From IMG/VR virus record IMGVR_UViG_3300029448_000030, positions 1 through 61,195 of that record: 61,195 nucleotides of DNA; one strand, 5' to 3'. Shown piece after piece: positions 20,007 to 29,461 of the stretch. Both the position numbers and the translations under genes were made by a program. Origin of the DNA: a virus. The notes under the pieces were generated by a model. It had not been told where the DNA came from, did no database searches, and was given only the letters and a program-made list of their open reading frames with translations. Each line of letters begins with the position of its first letter. Position 1 is the first letter of the stretch.

Positions 20007-20780
20007 TTATAGTTTTTTATCTATAGACTTGTAAATTTCTACCCCTTCATCTGTCTTGAAAAAGGCAGCCATTGCTGAATAAGGATTTTCATCAAAAGGA
20101 ACATTCATTAGTTTTCTATTATTAGAAGCCCATGAAAATGATCTTTGATCTTGAGATAGTTTTATAATTCCTGCTTCAGTTGCTCTAACTGCAACATTTC
20201 TAAGCTGAACATTCTCATCTCGCGCTAACTCTATAAACAACATAGGTCTACTTCTTGCAAAAATCAATAAGTCTCTTTTTAATTCTTTTGAAGACATTTC
20301 ATTTACTTTTGATCCTATTTCAACTCTTAATATTGCTTCAGCTAGATTAATATCTATTTCTCTAGCTAAATTAAGAGCATCAACTTGTAGACCTAACAAC
20401 TCTAATTCATCAGTTGCTTCTTCTACTGCATCAAACTCACTATAAATTTTACTTCTTAATGGATGGTATTGTGATAATAGTCTCTGTAGATTTTGTTTTT
20501 CTTTAGGAACTGATAGCACCCCATCTCTAAAAGTTATATGACCTAATGTTGCTTCACCTTTTTGTTCATCTACAAATGGTGAATCTTGATTAGTTGCATA
20601 TCTTAATTCTCTTTGTTTACCTGACTCTGTATCAAAATAAAGTAATGAGTGTTTTCTTGTATGTTTAGAAGGTATTGTATAAGTCAAAGGTTCTTTCTTA
20701 TCATTTAAAAAATATCTTCTATCTTTTATCTCCCATTTAGGAGCTTGAGGTTTTTTAACCTCTTTTTCTTTTGTTGCCAT
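20007..20780 (-). CDS. Capsid-linked hypothetical protein (257 aa)
   Basis: The product has a charged Lys/Glu/Pro N-terminus, a beta-rich region around residues 25-90 and a helical C-terminal half with many Leu/Glu/Arg heptad-like repeats (about 115-215). It directly follows the major capsid gene and is flanked on both sides by UUCG hairpins. Position suggests a head accessory or head-completion protein. I recognise no named family. Its leader shares 19 identical bases with that of the scaffold gene (20781-20799 and 23502-23520), hinting at shared translational control. Confidence 0.55.
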   Translation of the reverse strand: MATKEKEVKKPQAPKWEIKDRRYFLNDKKEPLTYTIPSKHTRKHSLLYFDTESGKQRELRYATNQDSPFVDEQKGEATLGHITFRDGVLSVPKEKQNLQRLLSQYHPLRSKIYSEFDAVEEATDELELLGLQVDALNLAREIDINLAEAILRVEIGSKVNEMSSKELKRDLLIFARSRPMLFIELARDENVQLRNVAVRATEAGIIKLSQDQRSFSWASNNRKLMNVPFDENPYSAMAAFFKTDEGVEIYKSIDKKL

Positions 20781-20803
20781 AATATAATATAATTAAATAG
20801 TTA

Positions 20804-20835
20804 AAGGTATATGGGCGCCGAAGCGCCCTTACCTT
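20804..20835 (-). promoter_or_regulatory. UUCG-capped RNA hairpin after the capsid gene
   Basis: Minus-strand RNA folds as AAGGTA / GGGCGC - UUCG - GCGCCC / TACCTT with a small internal loop. It begins 10 bases beyond the capsid stop codon. There is no strong U-tract. It is GC-rich in an otherwise AT-rich genome, so it is very likely selected, perhaps as a partial terminator or 3'-end protector for abundant capsid mRNA. Confidence 0.65.
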
Positions 20836-20844
20836 ATAAATCAA

Positions 20845-22290
20845 CTACACACCTTTGAATAATACAAAGTTGTTAGCTGCTTGAGTGACTAGACATCTTT
20901 CTGATAAGAAGTTAACTTCCATAGCATCAAGAGTAGAAGTATAAGCACCGCCAACAGAACCTGTTAACCATGATTTCATTCTTCTATCATCAGCTTGAGA
21001 AGCTCTATATCTTACATGTAAGAAAGGTCTTCTAATGTTAGTACCAAGAATTTGGTCATAAACAGTAGATGTTCCAGCAGGTATTAATACACCTTCAATA
21101 GAACTTACACCGTCCATAGCACCTCTTGTAGAAGCATCATTTAAATATTTCCAGTCAGTTTTGTAGAAGTCATAAGAACCTCTTCTGAAACCAGAGAAAC
21201 CTAAATTTAATGCCATTTCCTCAGAGTTTTCAAATAAACCAAATGCAGTACCACCAGCATAACCACCTGAGATTTGCGCAAGCATATCATCAAAGTCAAG
21301 AGCTGTTTGTCTTTGTAAGAAAAGCATGTTTTCTTCAATTGCACCTTGTGTATCTAAATTCTTAAGAATAGCATCGAATGAATCAATACCAGCAGAAGCA
21401 GTGAATCCAACGTTTACATTACCTCTATCTTCGATAGCAGCAAATAAACCTTGTGTACCAGCAGTAAGCGCTTTAATAGCAGCACCACCGTTTTTAGATA
21501 ATTCACCTTCAACCATAGACATTTCTAGGTAATCTTCAAATCTAAGTCTTGTTTCAGACTCAGCTTTAAGATACCATAAATATCCACTTGTTCCATCTTC
21601 AGTAGCAACTTCTACCCAACCGATTTGTGCAGTATCAGAACCAGATACAACGTATTTGCTTCTAATAATGATTGGTGAGTTAGAATATTGTTGGAAAGAA
21701 GGATCAACGCTAATGTATTGATCGCCATTTACAAGACCCGCAGTGTCAGAAGCATTGCTTACAGACTGACCTTTTTGTACGTCAGAACCGTAAACAAAGA
21801 TCTTACCAGTTGCAGCAAATCCTTGTAAATCAGCAGCTGTGTAAGGAAGAACGTTTAATACACCTGTAGCAGTATTACTATCAGATACATAAGCTTTAAT
21901 TTCTTTACCAGCATCATCCATTATAACTATAGTACTCTTAGGAGATACTACGTTTTTTACTGTAGCAGTTACAGTAATTGTAACAGTATTTACACCTACA
22001 CCGTTTCCGATAGCAATACCATCATATGCAATGTGTAATCTGTTTTGCTCAGACCAAATAACCTGATCAGACGTCATAGGCATTTCTGCACCTACCATTC
22101 TCAAGAATCCAGATAAAGTTCTATTACCGTATCTTTCAACTTCTTGTTCATAAACTTCTGGCAAATATTGTTGCGCGAAGTCTGCGAATGTTGCAGCTGT
22201 ACCTGAATCAGTCCACTGTAAATAGTTACTGTTAAGTAACTCTTGTTTTTGTGATGGGACAATAGACCCAAATTGTGGAGTTAAACTCAT
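20845..22290 (-). CDS. Major capsid protein (481 aa)
   Basis: Length, position (portal - scaffold - capsid) and composition fit an HK97-fold major capsid protein. The N-terminal arm is helical and contains Phe-Ala-Asp-Phe-Ala-Gln-Gln-Tyr-Leu-Pro. A Ser/Thr/Val-rich beta section (about 95-225) follows, then a long helix-rich section with a Met-Leu-Phe-Leu-Gln-Arg-Gln stretch around 320 and a C-terminal part with Arg-Arg-Pro-Phe-Leu-His-Val-Arg-Tyr-Arg. It is followed by a strong RNA hairpin. The fold is inferred; no motif alone is diagnostic. Confidence 0.8.
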   Translation of the reverse strand: MSLTPQFGSIVPSQKQELLNSNYLQWTDSGTAATFADFAQQYLPEVYEQEVERYGNRTLSGFLRMVGAEMPMTSDQVIWSEQNRLHIAYDGIAIGNGVGVNTVTITVTATVKNVVSPKSTIVIMDDAGKEIKAYVSDSNTATGVLNVLPYTAADLQGFAATGKIFVYGSDVQKGQSVSNASDTAGLVNGDQYISVDPSFQQYSNSPIIIRSKYVVSGSDTAQIGWVEVATEDGTSGYLWYLKAESETRLRFEDYLEMSMVEGELSKNGGAAIKALTAGTQGLFAAIEDRGNVNVGFTASAGIDSFDAILKNLDTQGAIEENMLFLQRQTALDFDDMLAQISGGYAGGTAFGLFENSEEMALNLGFSGFRRGSYDFYKTDWKYLNDASTRGAMDGVSSIEGVLIPAGTSTVYDQILGTNIRRPFLHVRYRASQADDRRMKSWLTGSVGGAYTSTLDAMEVNFLSERCLVTQAANNFVLFKGV

Positions 22291-22301
22291 TTTAAATTGT
22301 T

Positions 22302-23501
22302 TTAATTGTTAAATTTCCGTTTTTTTATTCTAAGTTTTGAAGCATCAGCACCACTTATTGCTTTAATTTTAATACCTCCAACAAAAACATCTCCAGAAGC
22401 TTCTTTTCTAGGTTCAGTACTTAAGTTTTTAGTTTTTGCAACTAATTCTTTTGTAGCATCAGCCTTTCCTTGCTCGTAAAAATGTTTTGCGATTGTATCA
22501 GAATTTCTAGCAGCGTACATGGCCTTATGGTATCCCTGTGGATCCACTAGCATTCCCTTATCATCTAAGAACGTCTCGACAAAAGGAGAAATATCTGTTT
22601 GTTTTTCCACTATTTCGTTAGGATTTTTTACTCCGTACCTAAATTTTTTATCACCTACTTTAAAATCAAAACCTTTGAATTCATCAGTAAAAGTATCTTT
22701 AGTTACTTTTTGAAAAACCTCTCTCTGTTGAGATAGTGTTTTCTGATCTTCGTTGTATCGGTTGAAAAAATTTATAGCTTTTTCTTGGTCTGCATTTACA
22801 TTAGATCTCAACTTGATTTCATCATAGTATTTGCTTTTCAAATCATTTAAATAGCTTTTAGCTTTTCCAACTTCTTCTTTGTACGCAAGGTTTTTCTTTC
22901 TAACCTCGCGTTCTTCGTCTACTTCTTCATCTACTTTAAAATTATCTTCTAATAAAAAGTTAACTTCATCGTAAGTTAGATGTGGACGAGTATTTTTATA
23001 ATATTCTCGTAATAACGCCTCATTATCTATAGTTTCGTAATCAGCGTTTAATCTTACATAATCTTCTACCGTTCCCCCAGTTTCTTCCATAAATGAAACT
23101 AGCTTTTCAACATTTTCAGGTAATTGCTTTACAGGTTGTTCTACTGGTTTAGTTTCTTCAACCTTTTGCTCTACCTCTTTTTTCTTATCTTCTTCTGTTA
23201 CTGGTATTTCTTCAATAACATTTTCAGTGGTCCCTTCGTGTGCTTGTCCCACTTCTTGCAATCCCATCTCGGATCCTTCTTTGCGTAACACGCTCTCCTC
23301 TGTTTTTTGTTCTTGAACGGCATCTTTGTTTTCTGTTTTAGTTAAATCAACTTTGATTGGTTCATCAGCTTTTTTTACCGCTGCTAAATCAATTTTAACT
23401 GTTTCTTCTGGAACCGTTAATTTTTTAGGTACTCTTTTCTTTTTAAGTTTAAAGTCACCTTCCTGTTTAACTGGTTCAGTTGTTTTTGTTTCTTTTGACA
23501 T
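22302..23501 (-). CDS. Putative scaffolding protein (399 aa)
   Basis: The protein is highly charged, Lys/Glu/Val/Pro-rich and low in aromatics over residues 1-130, with predicted coiled coils around 180-260, the usual look of phage scaffolding proteins. It is located between portal and major capsid genes, the standard scaffold slot. The C-terminal 25 residues are very basic (ending in Arg-Ile-Lys-Lys-Arg-Lys-Phe-Asn-Asn), which fits a capsid-binding tail. No protease domain was seen. Confidence 0.7.
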   Translation of the reverse strand: MSKETKTTEPVKQEGDFKLKKKRVPKKLTVPEETVKIDLAAVKKADEPIKVDLTKTENKDAVQEQKTEESVLRKEGSEMGLQEVGQAHEGTTENVIEEIPVTEEDKKKEVEQKVEETKPVEQPVKQLPENVEKLVSFMEETGGTVEDYVRLNADYETIDNEALLREYYKNTRPHLTYDEVNFLLEDNFKVDEEVDEEREVRKKNLAYKEEVGKAKSYLNDLKSKYYDEIKLRSNVNADQEKAINFFNRYNEDQKTLSQQREVFQKVTKDTFTDEFKGFDFKVGDKKFRYGVKNPNEIVEKQTDISPFVETFLDDKGMLVDPQGYHKAMYAARNSDTIAKHFYEQGKADATKELVAKTKNLSTEPRKEASGDVFVGGIKIKAISGADASKLRIKKRKFNN

Positions 23502-23533
23502 AATATAATATAATTAAATAATTAGTAAATAAT

Positions 23534-25948
23534 TTATCTAGGTTCAAACTGTTCTAATCCAAACCCACCTAACGAATCAAAACCGGCAGATTCAAAATCA
23601 GTAGGCAAAGCATTATTTTGTCTTTGCTGTATTAATTGAGATTCTTGTGTGCCCTGCATTTTAATTCTGTTATCTTTTCTATTTTCAATTTCTTTTTCTT
23701 TCATACCTTCTGCATCAGCTTTAATTCTAGCTAACTGCATGTTGTAACCAAACTCTTCAGCCATTAATTCTTTTTTAATTGTAGCTTCTGTTTGCATTCT
23801 TTGAATTTCAAATTGAGATTTAGCTTGTTCTATTTGAACTTCTGTTTCTGCTAAAGCTTGTTGTTTTTGCATTTCTGCCAACGTTGCTTGTTCAGCTGCT
23901 TGAGCATTTGCAGCAGCTTGAGCCTGTATATTAGCTTGTTGTGCCGCTTGATCTTTTTCTAATTTCTTTTTACGTTTTTGCTTTAATAATTGATTAGCTA
24001 GTTTTAAATTTTTAACTTGTCTAATATCTATAGCATCATCTAAATCTATACCACCTGAAGCTAAAGCTACTTGTATATTTTGTTCAAGTTGTGCTTTTTG
24101 TTCTTCATCTGGTTCTAATTCTAAAAATATACCAAAGTCTTGTAAACTTTTTTCTTGTAATTCCTCTAATGTACCTGTATTATAAGCAGATATAGAATCA
24201 ATTAAAGCAGCTCTAGTTAATGGAAATTGTAAAACATCTGCTATTCTTAAAGCTACATTTTCACAAATTCTCAAAGTTAAATATAAACTAGATTTCATTA
24301 AATGTCTTAATGCTGTGTTGGAGTTAGCAGCTGCTATTTTTTGCAATCCAACTAAAGCTTTAACATCTGGAGTACTAGCATCAGTGGCTTCATTTAATCC
24401 GGTCACATCTCTTATCATTTGTAAATAGTATTGATATGTTTGAATTAAACTTGCTATTTTTTGACCACCTGCTGATGTTTGTAATTCTTGAATAGGAACT
24501 TTTCCTCTATTTATATCTCCTTCTTGAGTCATAGATCTACCTACTATACTACCAGTTTGGAAATACATGTTTAATGCTTCTGCGGGATTATAATTTGTTC
24601 CATTACCTAAATCAACCTCTGCTAAACCATCAACATCTACAAATACTCCATCTGGAACCATTCTTGATAATACTTGTTGAAGCTTTAAATGTGTCAACTG
24701 AATCATGTCTGCAAAACCAGTGATACGACTAACAGTAGATTCTATCATACCTTTATAAAGTTTAGGTGCACAAATACAGTAGTTCATGTTTACTCTACTA
24801 ACGTTAGATGTAGGTCTTGTCATATTCTCAGACATTTTCCAATCTAACATCATTTCGTGACCTAATATTTTAGCTCCAGTATATAAAACCTCTATAGATC
24901 TTCCTACTCTTTCAAAATTATCATTTGAAGGTGGATCAAAGGTATCAGGTTTTTCTAATGCTTTTTCTAAACCTTGTTCTGTTTGTTTTATTTTAAATAC
25001 TTGATTACTATATGTTTTGTATTCAAAATATAATACTTGAACTTGATTGTAAGAATCTTGTTGAGCATAAAAATTCCTAGTATAATTAGCATCACCTGGG
25101 AATTTTTGTATTTTTTCTAATTCTTGGTCAGATAACCATGGAAACTGTTTTTTAACTTCTACTAAACTCAGAGATTTTACTTCTCCAACATAGTATATAT
25201 CTTCAAAGTTTGGATCATCAGTATAAGAATAAACTAAATTAGCAGGATCTACATATTCTATATCAATACCATTAGCTAAATTAAAGTTAGTTTTCACTGC
25301 TCCAATTCCAATAACTGTTAAATCTTCAGTGATTCTTCTTTTTACTAATTCATATTTATTAGCTTGTAAAACACTATCAATAGCTTCTTCTTCTGCAATT
25401 TCTATAGATTGCTTATAACTTAATTGCATGTGAAGATCTAAATCTTCTTGAGTTTCAGGTATATTATTTGGATCAGCTGAATTAAAAAAGTCCATTCCTG
25501 TAGCTTCTTTCGTTGCTTGTATCAACTCTTTAGCATACATGTCACGCATTATAGCGTCAGCATATTTTGTTCTTTGTTTTAAAGATTCAGGATCTTGCGC
25601 ATAAGCTTTTATATCAAAAACTCTCTGAGACATTCCATTTACTATTATATCTACAAATTTAGGAATAATAGGAACTGGTTTCCAGTCTAAATTTAAATAA
25701 GATAAATCACCATTTACAGCTAATTCATCTTTGTATTTTTGCACAGGTTGTTCTCCTCTAGCATATAATCTTAATCTATGGAAATTTAACCAACTGTTTT
25801 GGTATCTATTTCCCATGCCTCCTCTGTCTCCAGAGAACCATTCACCTTCTATGGCTCTACCAACAGCATAACCATATTCCATTGTTTGCTTTTCCGCGTC
25901 TGGTACTACCTGACTAGGAAACGAGCCTGCGTAATTATATGTTATCAT
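23534..25948 (-). CDS. Portal protein (804 aa)
   Basis: The gene directly follows the large terminase, sharing its stop/start boundary. The N-terminal two thirds contain portal-like features: a Trp-Leu-Asn-Phe-His-Arg-Leu-Arg motif near residue 55, many Asp/Asn/Tyr turns and a long helix region around 470-560. The C-terminal 140 residues are an Ala/Gln/Glu-rich coiled coil ending in a Gly/Phe-rich tail, as in barrel/crown regions of large portals. The length resembles crAss-like portals. Function is packaging motor attachment and DNA channel of the capsid vertex. Confidence 0.8.
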   Translation of the reverse strand: MITYNYAGSFPSQVVPDAEKQTMEYGYAVGRAIEGEWFSGDRGGMGNRYQNSWLNFHRLRLYARGEQPVQKYKDELAVNGDLSYLNLDWKPVPIIPKFVDIIVNGMSQRVFDIKAYAQDPESLKQRTKYADAIMRDMYAKELIQATKEATGMDFFNSADPNNIPETQEDLDLHMQLSYKQSIEIAEEEAIDSVLQANKYELVKRRITEDLTVIGIGAVKTNFNLANGIDIEYVDPANLVYSYTDDPNFEDIYYVGEVKSLSLVEVKKQFPWLSDQELEKIQKFPGDANYTRNFYAQQDSYNQVQVLYFEYKTYSNQVFKIKQTEQGLEKALEKPDTFDPPSNDNFERVGRSIEVLYTGAKILGHEMMLDWKMSENMTRPTSNVSRVNMNYCICAPKLYKGMIESTVSRITGFADMIQLTHLKLQQVLSRMVPDGVFVDVDGLAEVDLGNGTNYNPAEALNMYFQTGSIVGRSMTQEGDINRGKVPIQELQTSAGGQKIASLIQTYQYYLQMIRDVTGLNEATDASTPDVKALVGLQKIAAANSNTALRHLMKSSLYLTLRICENVALRIADVLQFPLTRAALIDSISAYNTGTLEELQEKSLQDFGIFLELEPDEEQKAQLEQNIQVALASGGIDLDDAIDIRQVKNLKLANQLLKQKRKKKLEKDQAAQQANIQAQAAANAQAAEQATLAEMQKQQALAETEVQIEQAKSQFEIQRMQTEATIKKELMAEEFGYNMQLARIKADAEGMKEKEIENRKDNRIKMQGTQESQLIQQRQNNALPTDFESAGFDSLGGFGLEQFEPR

Positions 25949-28159
25949 TTATTTTATTATTTTTGATAATGTTCCTTTATTACTATATTTTTTAAAACCT
26001 AAAGGCTTTGGCGTTAAAGTTCTAGTAAATATGGGTTTATACATGTTTCTATTACAACCCATTATTGCTAAACCACTACTAATAGAAGCATCGTGCTTTG
26101 TTCTATTATTAATATCGAATTTAGCCCAATCTTCTAATGTTTTTTGAAAATACATATCACCATATTTTGAACCTAAATTACCAATGTAGGTTTCTATGTA
26201 TGATTCTATAGCAGCGGCATGCGCTTGTTTTATATCTTCACTTGAGTTAGGTATTCCACCTATTTCTCTTTCTGTTACTGAAAGTTTCATTAAGAGTTTA
26301 TCAGGTCTATTCATACTAAAACCTCTATAACCTCTTCTTTTAAAATGATACAACAATCTTGGTTTATTATTCTCCGCAAGTATTGGCATACCGTAAAAAA
26401 CACAAGCCATTAAAACATCTTCAAAAAATATCTCCGCTGTTTGTGGTCTTGATATATATTCTAGAAAAAACATATTTGGTGGTATGGTTTCCATAGAAAA
26501 TTTTGTAAGTCCGTGTAGTGAACCATTTGAACCTCTTGAATCTACAGTACCAGATATATCGTATGGGTCACAACCAAAACATCCTGTATGATCATTACCC
26601 GGGTATCTTACACCGTTTTTCATTATTACATTATTTTGTAAATGAATTGGTGGAACCCATGATATATTAAATCTACCGTTTTCATTAGGCATAAAAATCA
26701 CCTTAGTATCTTTAACTCCGTGTTCCCATTGAAAAGAACCTTTTGTTACTGTTTTATAACTTTGACAATCTTCGTTGAAATCTATTTGCTCATATATCCT
26801 TACTAGATTAAATAAAGATGCTTTAGATTCATCTCTAAAAGCATGTTGAGTTGTTCGTGGAAATTGTCTATAAAATTCGTTTAATCCGTTTTGATCTTGC
26901 TTTAATCCTTCAACTTCGTTTTCCCAGTACTTAATAACCCCAAGCTCAATTTTGTCTCCTTTGGGTCCGATAACCGGTCGACTAGGTGTGTCGAACACAG
27001 GTAATCCATAAGAATCAATGTATCCTTCGTAGTTCCATTCCATAGGAATGAACAAAGAATAGAGTCCCGAACGAGTCTGTCCGTTGGCGTTTCGTTGCGT
27101 AACATTTGAGTCATCGTATAGTTTTTTAAAGTTATCACCTCCTTTATCTAAAGCGTTTGATGTTGATCCCATCATACACTTACCAATAATTCTGCTTCCT
27201 AATCTTAATGTAGTTTTTGTAACTCTCCAGTTATTTAAAATATTATTAGGTCTTTCCCATTTACCTGATTCATCATGTACTAATAGTTTTAATTTTTCAC
27301 CATCATAACTATTATCACCTGTGTTTTTCCAGTCAATAGTTGTGTCAAGACCTTTTAATTCTTCAAGAGTTTCGTTGTTATCTAATTTACGTCTAGTAAA
27401 TTTAGAGGCTGGCACTCTATATGCTAATTCTGTTTTAGGTCGATCCATACCATCTTGAATCGGTTTAAAAAAGAAAGGATAATTAACTGATATTGGTACA
27501 ACCTTATCAGTAAACATTTTTTTTGCATCAGGTCCAGATTTTGATAATATACCATATCTTGAATCACTTGATATTGTTGCTAAGTTTACAACTTCTCCGG
27601 ACGCCATGAAAGAGAATCCAGAACGACGGTTTTTGAGGTAGCACATTCCGTAACATCTTGTATCTGCTTTGCAAGCTTCCCAGAATATGAAGAATAATCT
27701 ATTGGCTTCTCTAAAGTCTGGTGCCCCAACGTCAATCTTACTCCACTGCAAGTACATATAATGAGTGCCAGTAAGATAAGTAGGAACATCTTTGTTATAA
27801 AACCAAAAACCTTCTTCTCTACGTGTAAACTCTTTATCAATGTAATCATACCATTTTTCTTTAAAATCTTCAGGATATTGTCTCCAATCAAAAACAGTTT
27901 TTATTTTAGATAGAATCTTAGGGTAATCTGTTTTACTCCATTTATTGTTATCAAAAGTATGTGTATCTTTTTCCTTAGGTAAAGCAATTTTTAAATCTTG
28001 TATTTCATAAATATCACCTATTTCTCCAGTTTTACTTATGACTATAACATCATGCTCTTTATTATAACCATATTCCCACTTTTTCTTTTTATTGTTTTTC
28101 TTTACAATATGTGGTTTAATATAGTTTTTTAATATTTTATATAAACTTTGCTGATACAT
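25949..28159 (-). CDS. Terminase large subunit (736 aa)
   Basis: Two-domain packaging motor. The ATPase domain has a deviant Walker A-like segment KNRRSGFS at 176-183 (Phe where Lys is usual) and a Walker B LLVHDE at 292-297. The C-terminal RNase H-like nuclease has the three expected acids: Asp531 in GCDPYD, Glu596 in ILAENN and Asp690 in KHDAS. The order and spacing of these motifs fit phage large terminases. The gene is followed without gap by the portal gene and overlaps the start of a putative small terminase by one base. Confidence 0.9.
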   Translation of the reverse strand: MYQQSLYKILKNYIKPHIVKKNNKKKKWEYGYNKEHDVIVISKTGEIGDIYEIQDLKIALPKEKDTHTFDNNKWSKTDYPKILSKIKTVFDWRQYPEDFKEKWYDYIDKEFTRREEGFWFYNKDVPTYLTGTHYMYLQWSKIDVGAPDFREANRLFFIFWEACKADTRCYGMCYLKNRRSGFSFMASGEVVNLATISSDSRYGILSKSGPDAKKMFTDKVVPISVNYPFFFKPIQDGMDRPKTELAYRVPASKFTRRKLDNNETLEELKGLDTTIDWKNTGDNSYDGEKLKLLVHDESGKWERPNNILNNWRVTKTTLRLGSRIIGKCMMGSTSNALDKGGDNFKKLYDDSNVTQRNANGQTRSGLYSLFIPMEWNYEGYIDSYGLPVFDTPSRPVIGPKGDKIELGVIKYWENEVEGLKQDQNGLNEFYRQFPRTTQHAFRDESKASLFNLVRIYEQIDFNEDCQSYKTVTKGSFQWEHGVKDTKVIFMPNENGRFNISWVPPIHLQNNVIMKNGVRYPGNDHTGCFGCDPYDISGTVDSRGSNGSLHGLTKFSMETIPPNMFFLEYISRPQTAEIFFEDVLMACVFYGMPILAENNKPRLLYHFKRRGYRGFSMNRPDKLLMKLSVTEREIGGIPNSSEDIKQAHAAAIESYIETYIGNLGSKYGDMYFQKTLEDWAKFDINNRTKHDASISSGLAIMGCNRNMYKPIFTRTLTPKPLGFKKYSNKGTLSKIIK

Positions 28160-28437
28160 TACTTTGATCTACCTTCTGCAAAACCTCTAAAGGTTTTTTC
28201 TTTTTTAACTTCTTCTTTTGGCTTATCTTCTAACATATTTTTTTCTTCTTCAATTCTATTAAGTATTTCAAAAGCATCAAATATAGCTAGTTTTTTTGTA
28301 GCCGCAGCATTCTTTAATCTATCCGCTGATATATCATCGTCTGAATCAACAATTGGTTCTTTAGCTACTTTGATTAGCTCGTCTACCGCTACTTGCCCAG
28401 CTTGGATTATATTCTTCTTGGTTTCTTTTATTTTCAT
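28159..28437 (-). CDS. Putative terminase small subunit (92 aa)
   Basis: Short, helical and charged: Lys-rich start, a central acidic Asp-Ser-Asp-Asp-Asp patch and a second helix with Ile-Phe-Asp-Ala-Phe-Glu-Ile-Leu-Asn-Arg-Ile. It lies immediately upstream of the large terminase, the usual place for TerS. Its 5' end overlaps the 208-residue gene by 77 bases in another frame, which is long for this genome. TerS proteins are poorly conserved, so the call rests on position and size. Confidence 0.45.
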   Translation of the reverse strand: MKIKETKKNIIQAGQVAVDELIKVAKEPIVDSDDDISADRLKNAAATKKLAIFDAFEILNRIEEEKNMLEDKPKEEVKKEKTFRGFAEGRSK

Positions 28438-28987
28438 ACTTAATTACAATATCATTTGATTTCATACAATAAAGACGCTCACCATCTATAATAAACTCCC
28501 ATTCTCCATATGGAGTATAACCCACTGTGTCTTCTGGGTATATTCCCTTGTCTTCTAAGGAACTATTACTATATTTTAGTATACCTATAAGCTTTTGTTC
28601 TTTTTCACTGCTTAGAGATGAATTGTTCTTTAGTGGTTTTATGAAACATCTATCATTAAAAGTATTCCAAATATCATTTTGTTTATATAAATATATTTGA
28701 TCTGGTTGACAAAAATATAAATCATCTTTAAACCATGATCTACTTTTTTTTCTTTTACCTTTAGTATCATAAAAAACTCTAAAAACATTTTGATGAACTA
28801 TAATAATATCTCCTACATTTATAGGAGTATAATAAGCTAATGGACATGTTTTAACTATCGCGTACCTGTTAACAAACTTAAAGCTTTCAATTTTAGAATT
28901 TAAAATTAAACTCTTATCTTCTATTTGAATCTCATTATTATATGTTTCACCCAGAGGTTCTACGATAAAATCATATAAACTTTTCAT
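28361..28987 (-). CDS. Hypothetical protein with possible tandem GroES-like folds (208 aa)
   Basis: Two segments resemble co-chaperonin strands. The first (about 3-105) has Phe-Ile-Val-Glu-Pro-Leu, Val-Gly-Asp-Ile-Ile-Ile-Val and a closing Gln-Ile-Tyr-Leu-Tyr; the second (about 108-187) has Asp-Arg-Cys-Phe-Ile-Lys-Pro-Leu, Asp-Thr-Val-Gly-Tyr and a closing Met-Lys-Ser-Asn-Asp-Ile-Val-Ile. GroES has the same order of an opening strand, a GD-turn and a closing xDIxxI strand. This would be in addition to the separate GroES gene at 36.8 kb. The similarity is weak and judged by eye; an unrelated beta-barrel is possible. Confidence 0.45.
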   Translation of the reverse strand: MKSLYDFIVEPLGETYNNEIQIEDKSLILNSKIESFKFVNRYAIVKTCPLAYYTPINVGDIIIVHQNVFRVFYDTKGKRKKSRSWFKDDLYFCQPDQIYLYKQNDIWNTFNDRCFIKPLKNNSSLSSEKEQKLIGILKYSNSSLEDKGIYPEDTVGYTPYGEWEFIIDGERLYCMKSNDIVIKYENKRNQEEYNPSWASSGRRANQSS

Positions 28988-29214
28988 TAATACTCTAAGT
29001 CATATTCAACGGATATAGCCATGTTAGAGTTAAACTTTTTCCATGGCAATACCTCGTTGTTTTTCTTTATATAAATATTATAAGAATTATCTTGTGGTTC
29101 TAAAATAATATGAGATATAACATGGCCACCGTATACTTGTTGTCCTACGGCATAATGCATAGCGTCATTTTTATAATCAGAACCAATACTGATTTTTCTT
29201 ATATTATTTTCCAT
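28987..29214 (-). CDS. Small hypothetical protein (75 aa)
   Basis: A short beta-rich product with a Gly-Gly-His-Val-Ile-Ser-His-Ile-Ile-Leu strand and an acidic C-terminus. It shares one base with the following 208-residue gene and overlaps the preceding 85-residue gene by 11 bases, so the three are probably translationally coupled. I recognise no family. Confidence 0.6.
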   Translation of the reverse strand: MENNIRKISIGSDYKNDAMHYAVGQQVYGGHVISHIILEPQDNSYNIYIKKNNEVLPWKKFNSNMAISVEYDLEY

Positions 29215-29461
29215 CTTTAGCTACAACCTCTTCTGTTTCACTAATAGTTCCATCTTGTAAATCAATAGAAATATTACCATATTTTTCCATTAATTCTTTT
29301 TTAGATTCCTCTATTAAAACATTGTTTTCTTTAAACTGTTCTCTTAATAAACTTTTTTGAACATCTAAAGAACCTAATTGCATAGCTATTTGATTAGCTT
29401 TATTAGTTAATTCTGTAACTTTTGCTAATTCTTCTTTACTTAGTTTTTTTACTTTTGCCAT
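29204..29461 (-). CDS. Small coiled-coil protein (85 aa)
   Basis: The sequence is almost entirely alpha-helical with heptad-like Leu/Ile spacing and alternating Lys/Glu (residues 5-60), ending in an acidic segment. It starts at an ATG preceded by repeated AATTT units (29462-29480). Small coiled-coil proteins near head genes can be scaffolding or decoration helpers; no specific function can be assigned. Confidence 0.6.
   Translation of the reverse strand: MAKVKKLSKEELAKVTELTNKANQIAMQLGSLDVQKSLLREQFKENNVLIEESKKELMEKYGNISIDLQDGTISETEEVVAKDGK

Noticed and set aside
26506-26515. A perfect CACGGACTTA box on the minus strand inside the large terminase gene
   Set aside because: It encodes Leu-His-Gly-Leu-Thr in frame and has no GATAATATA 15 bases downstream, so it is most likely chance within coding sequence.
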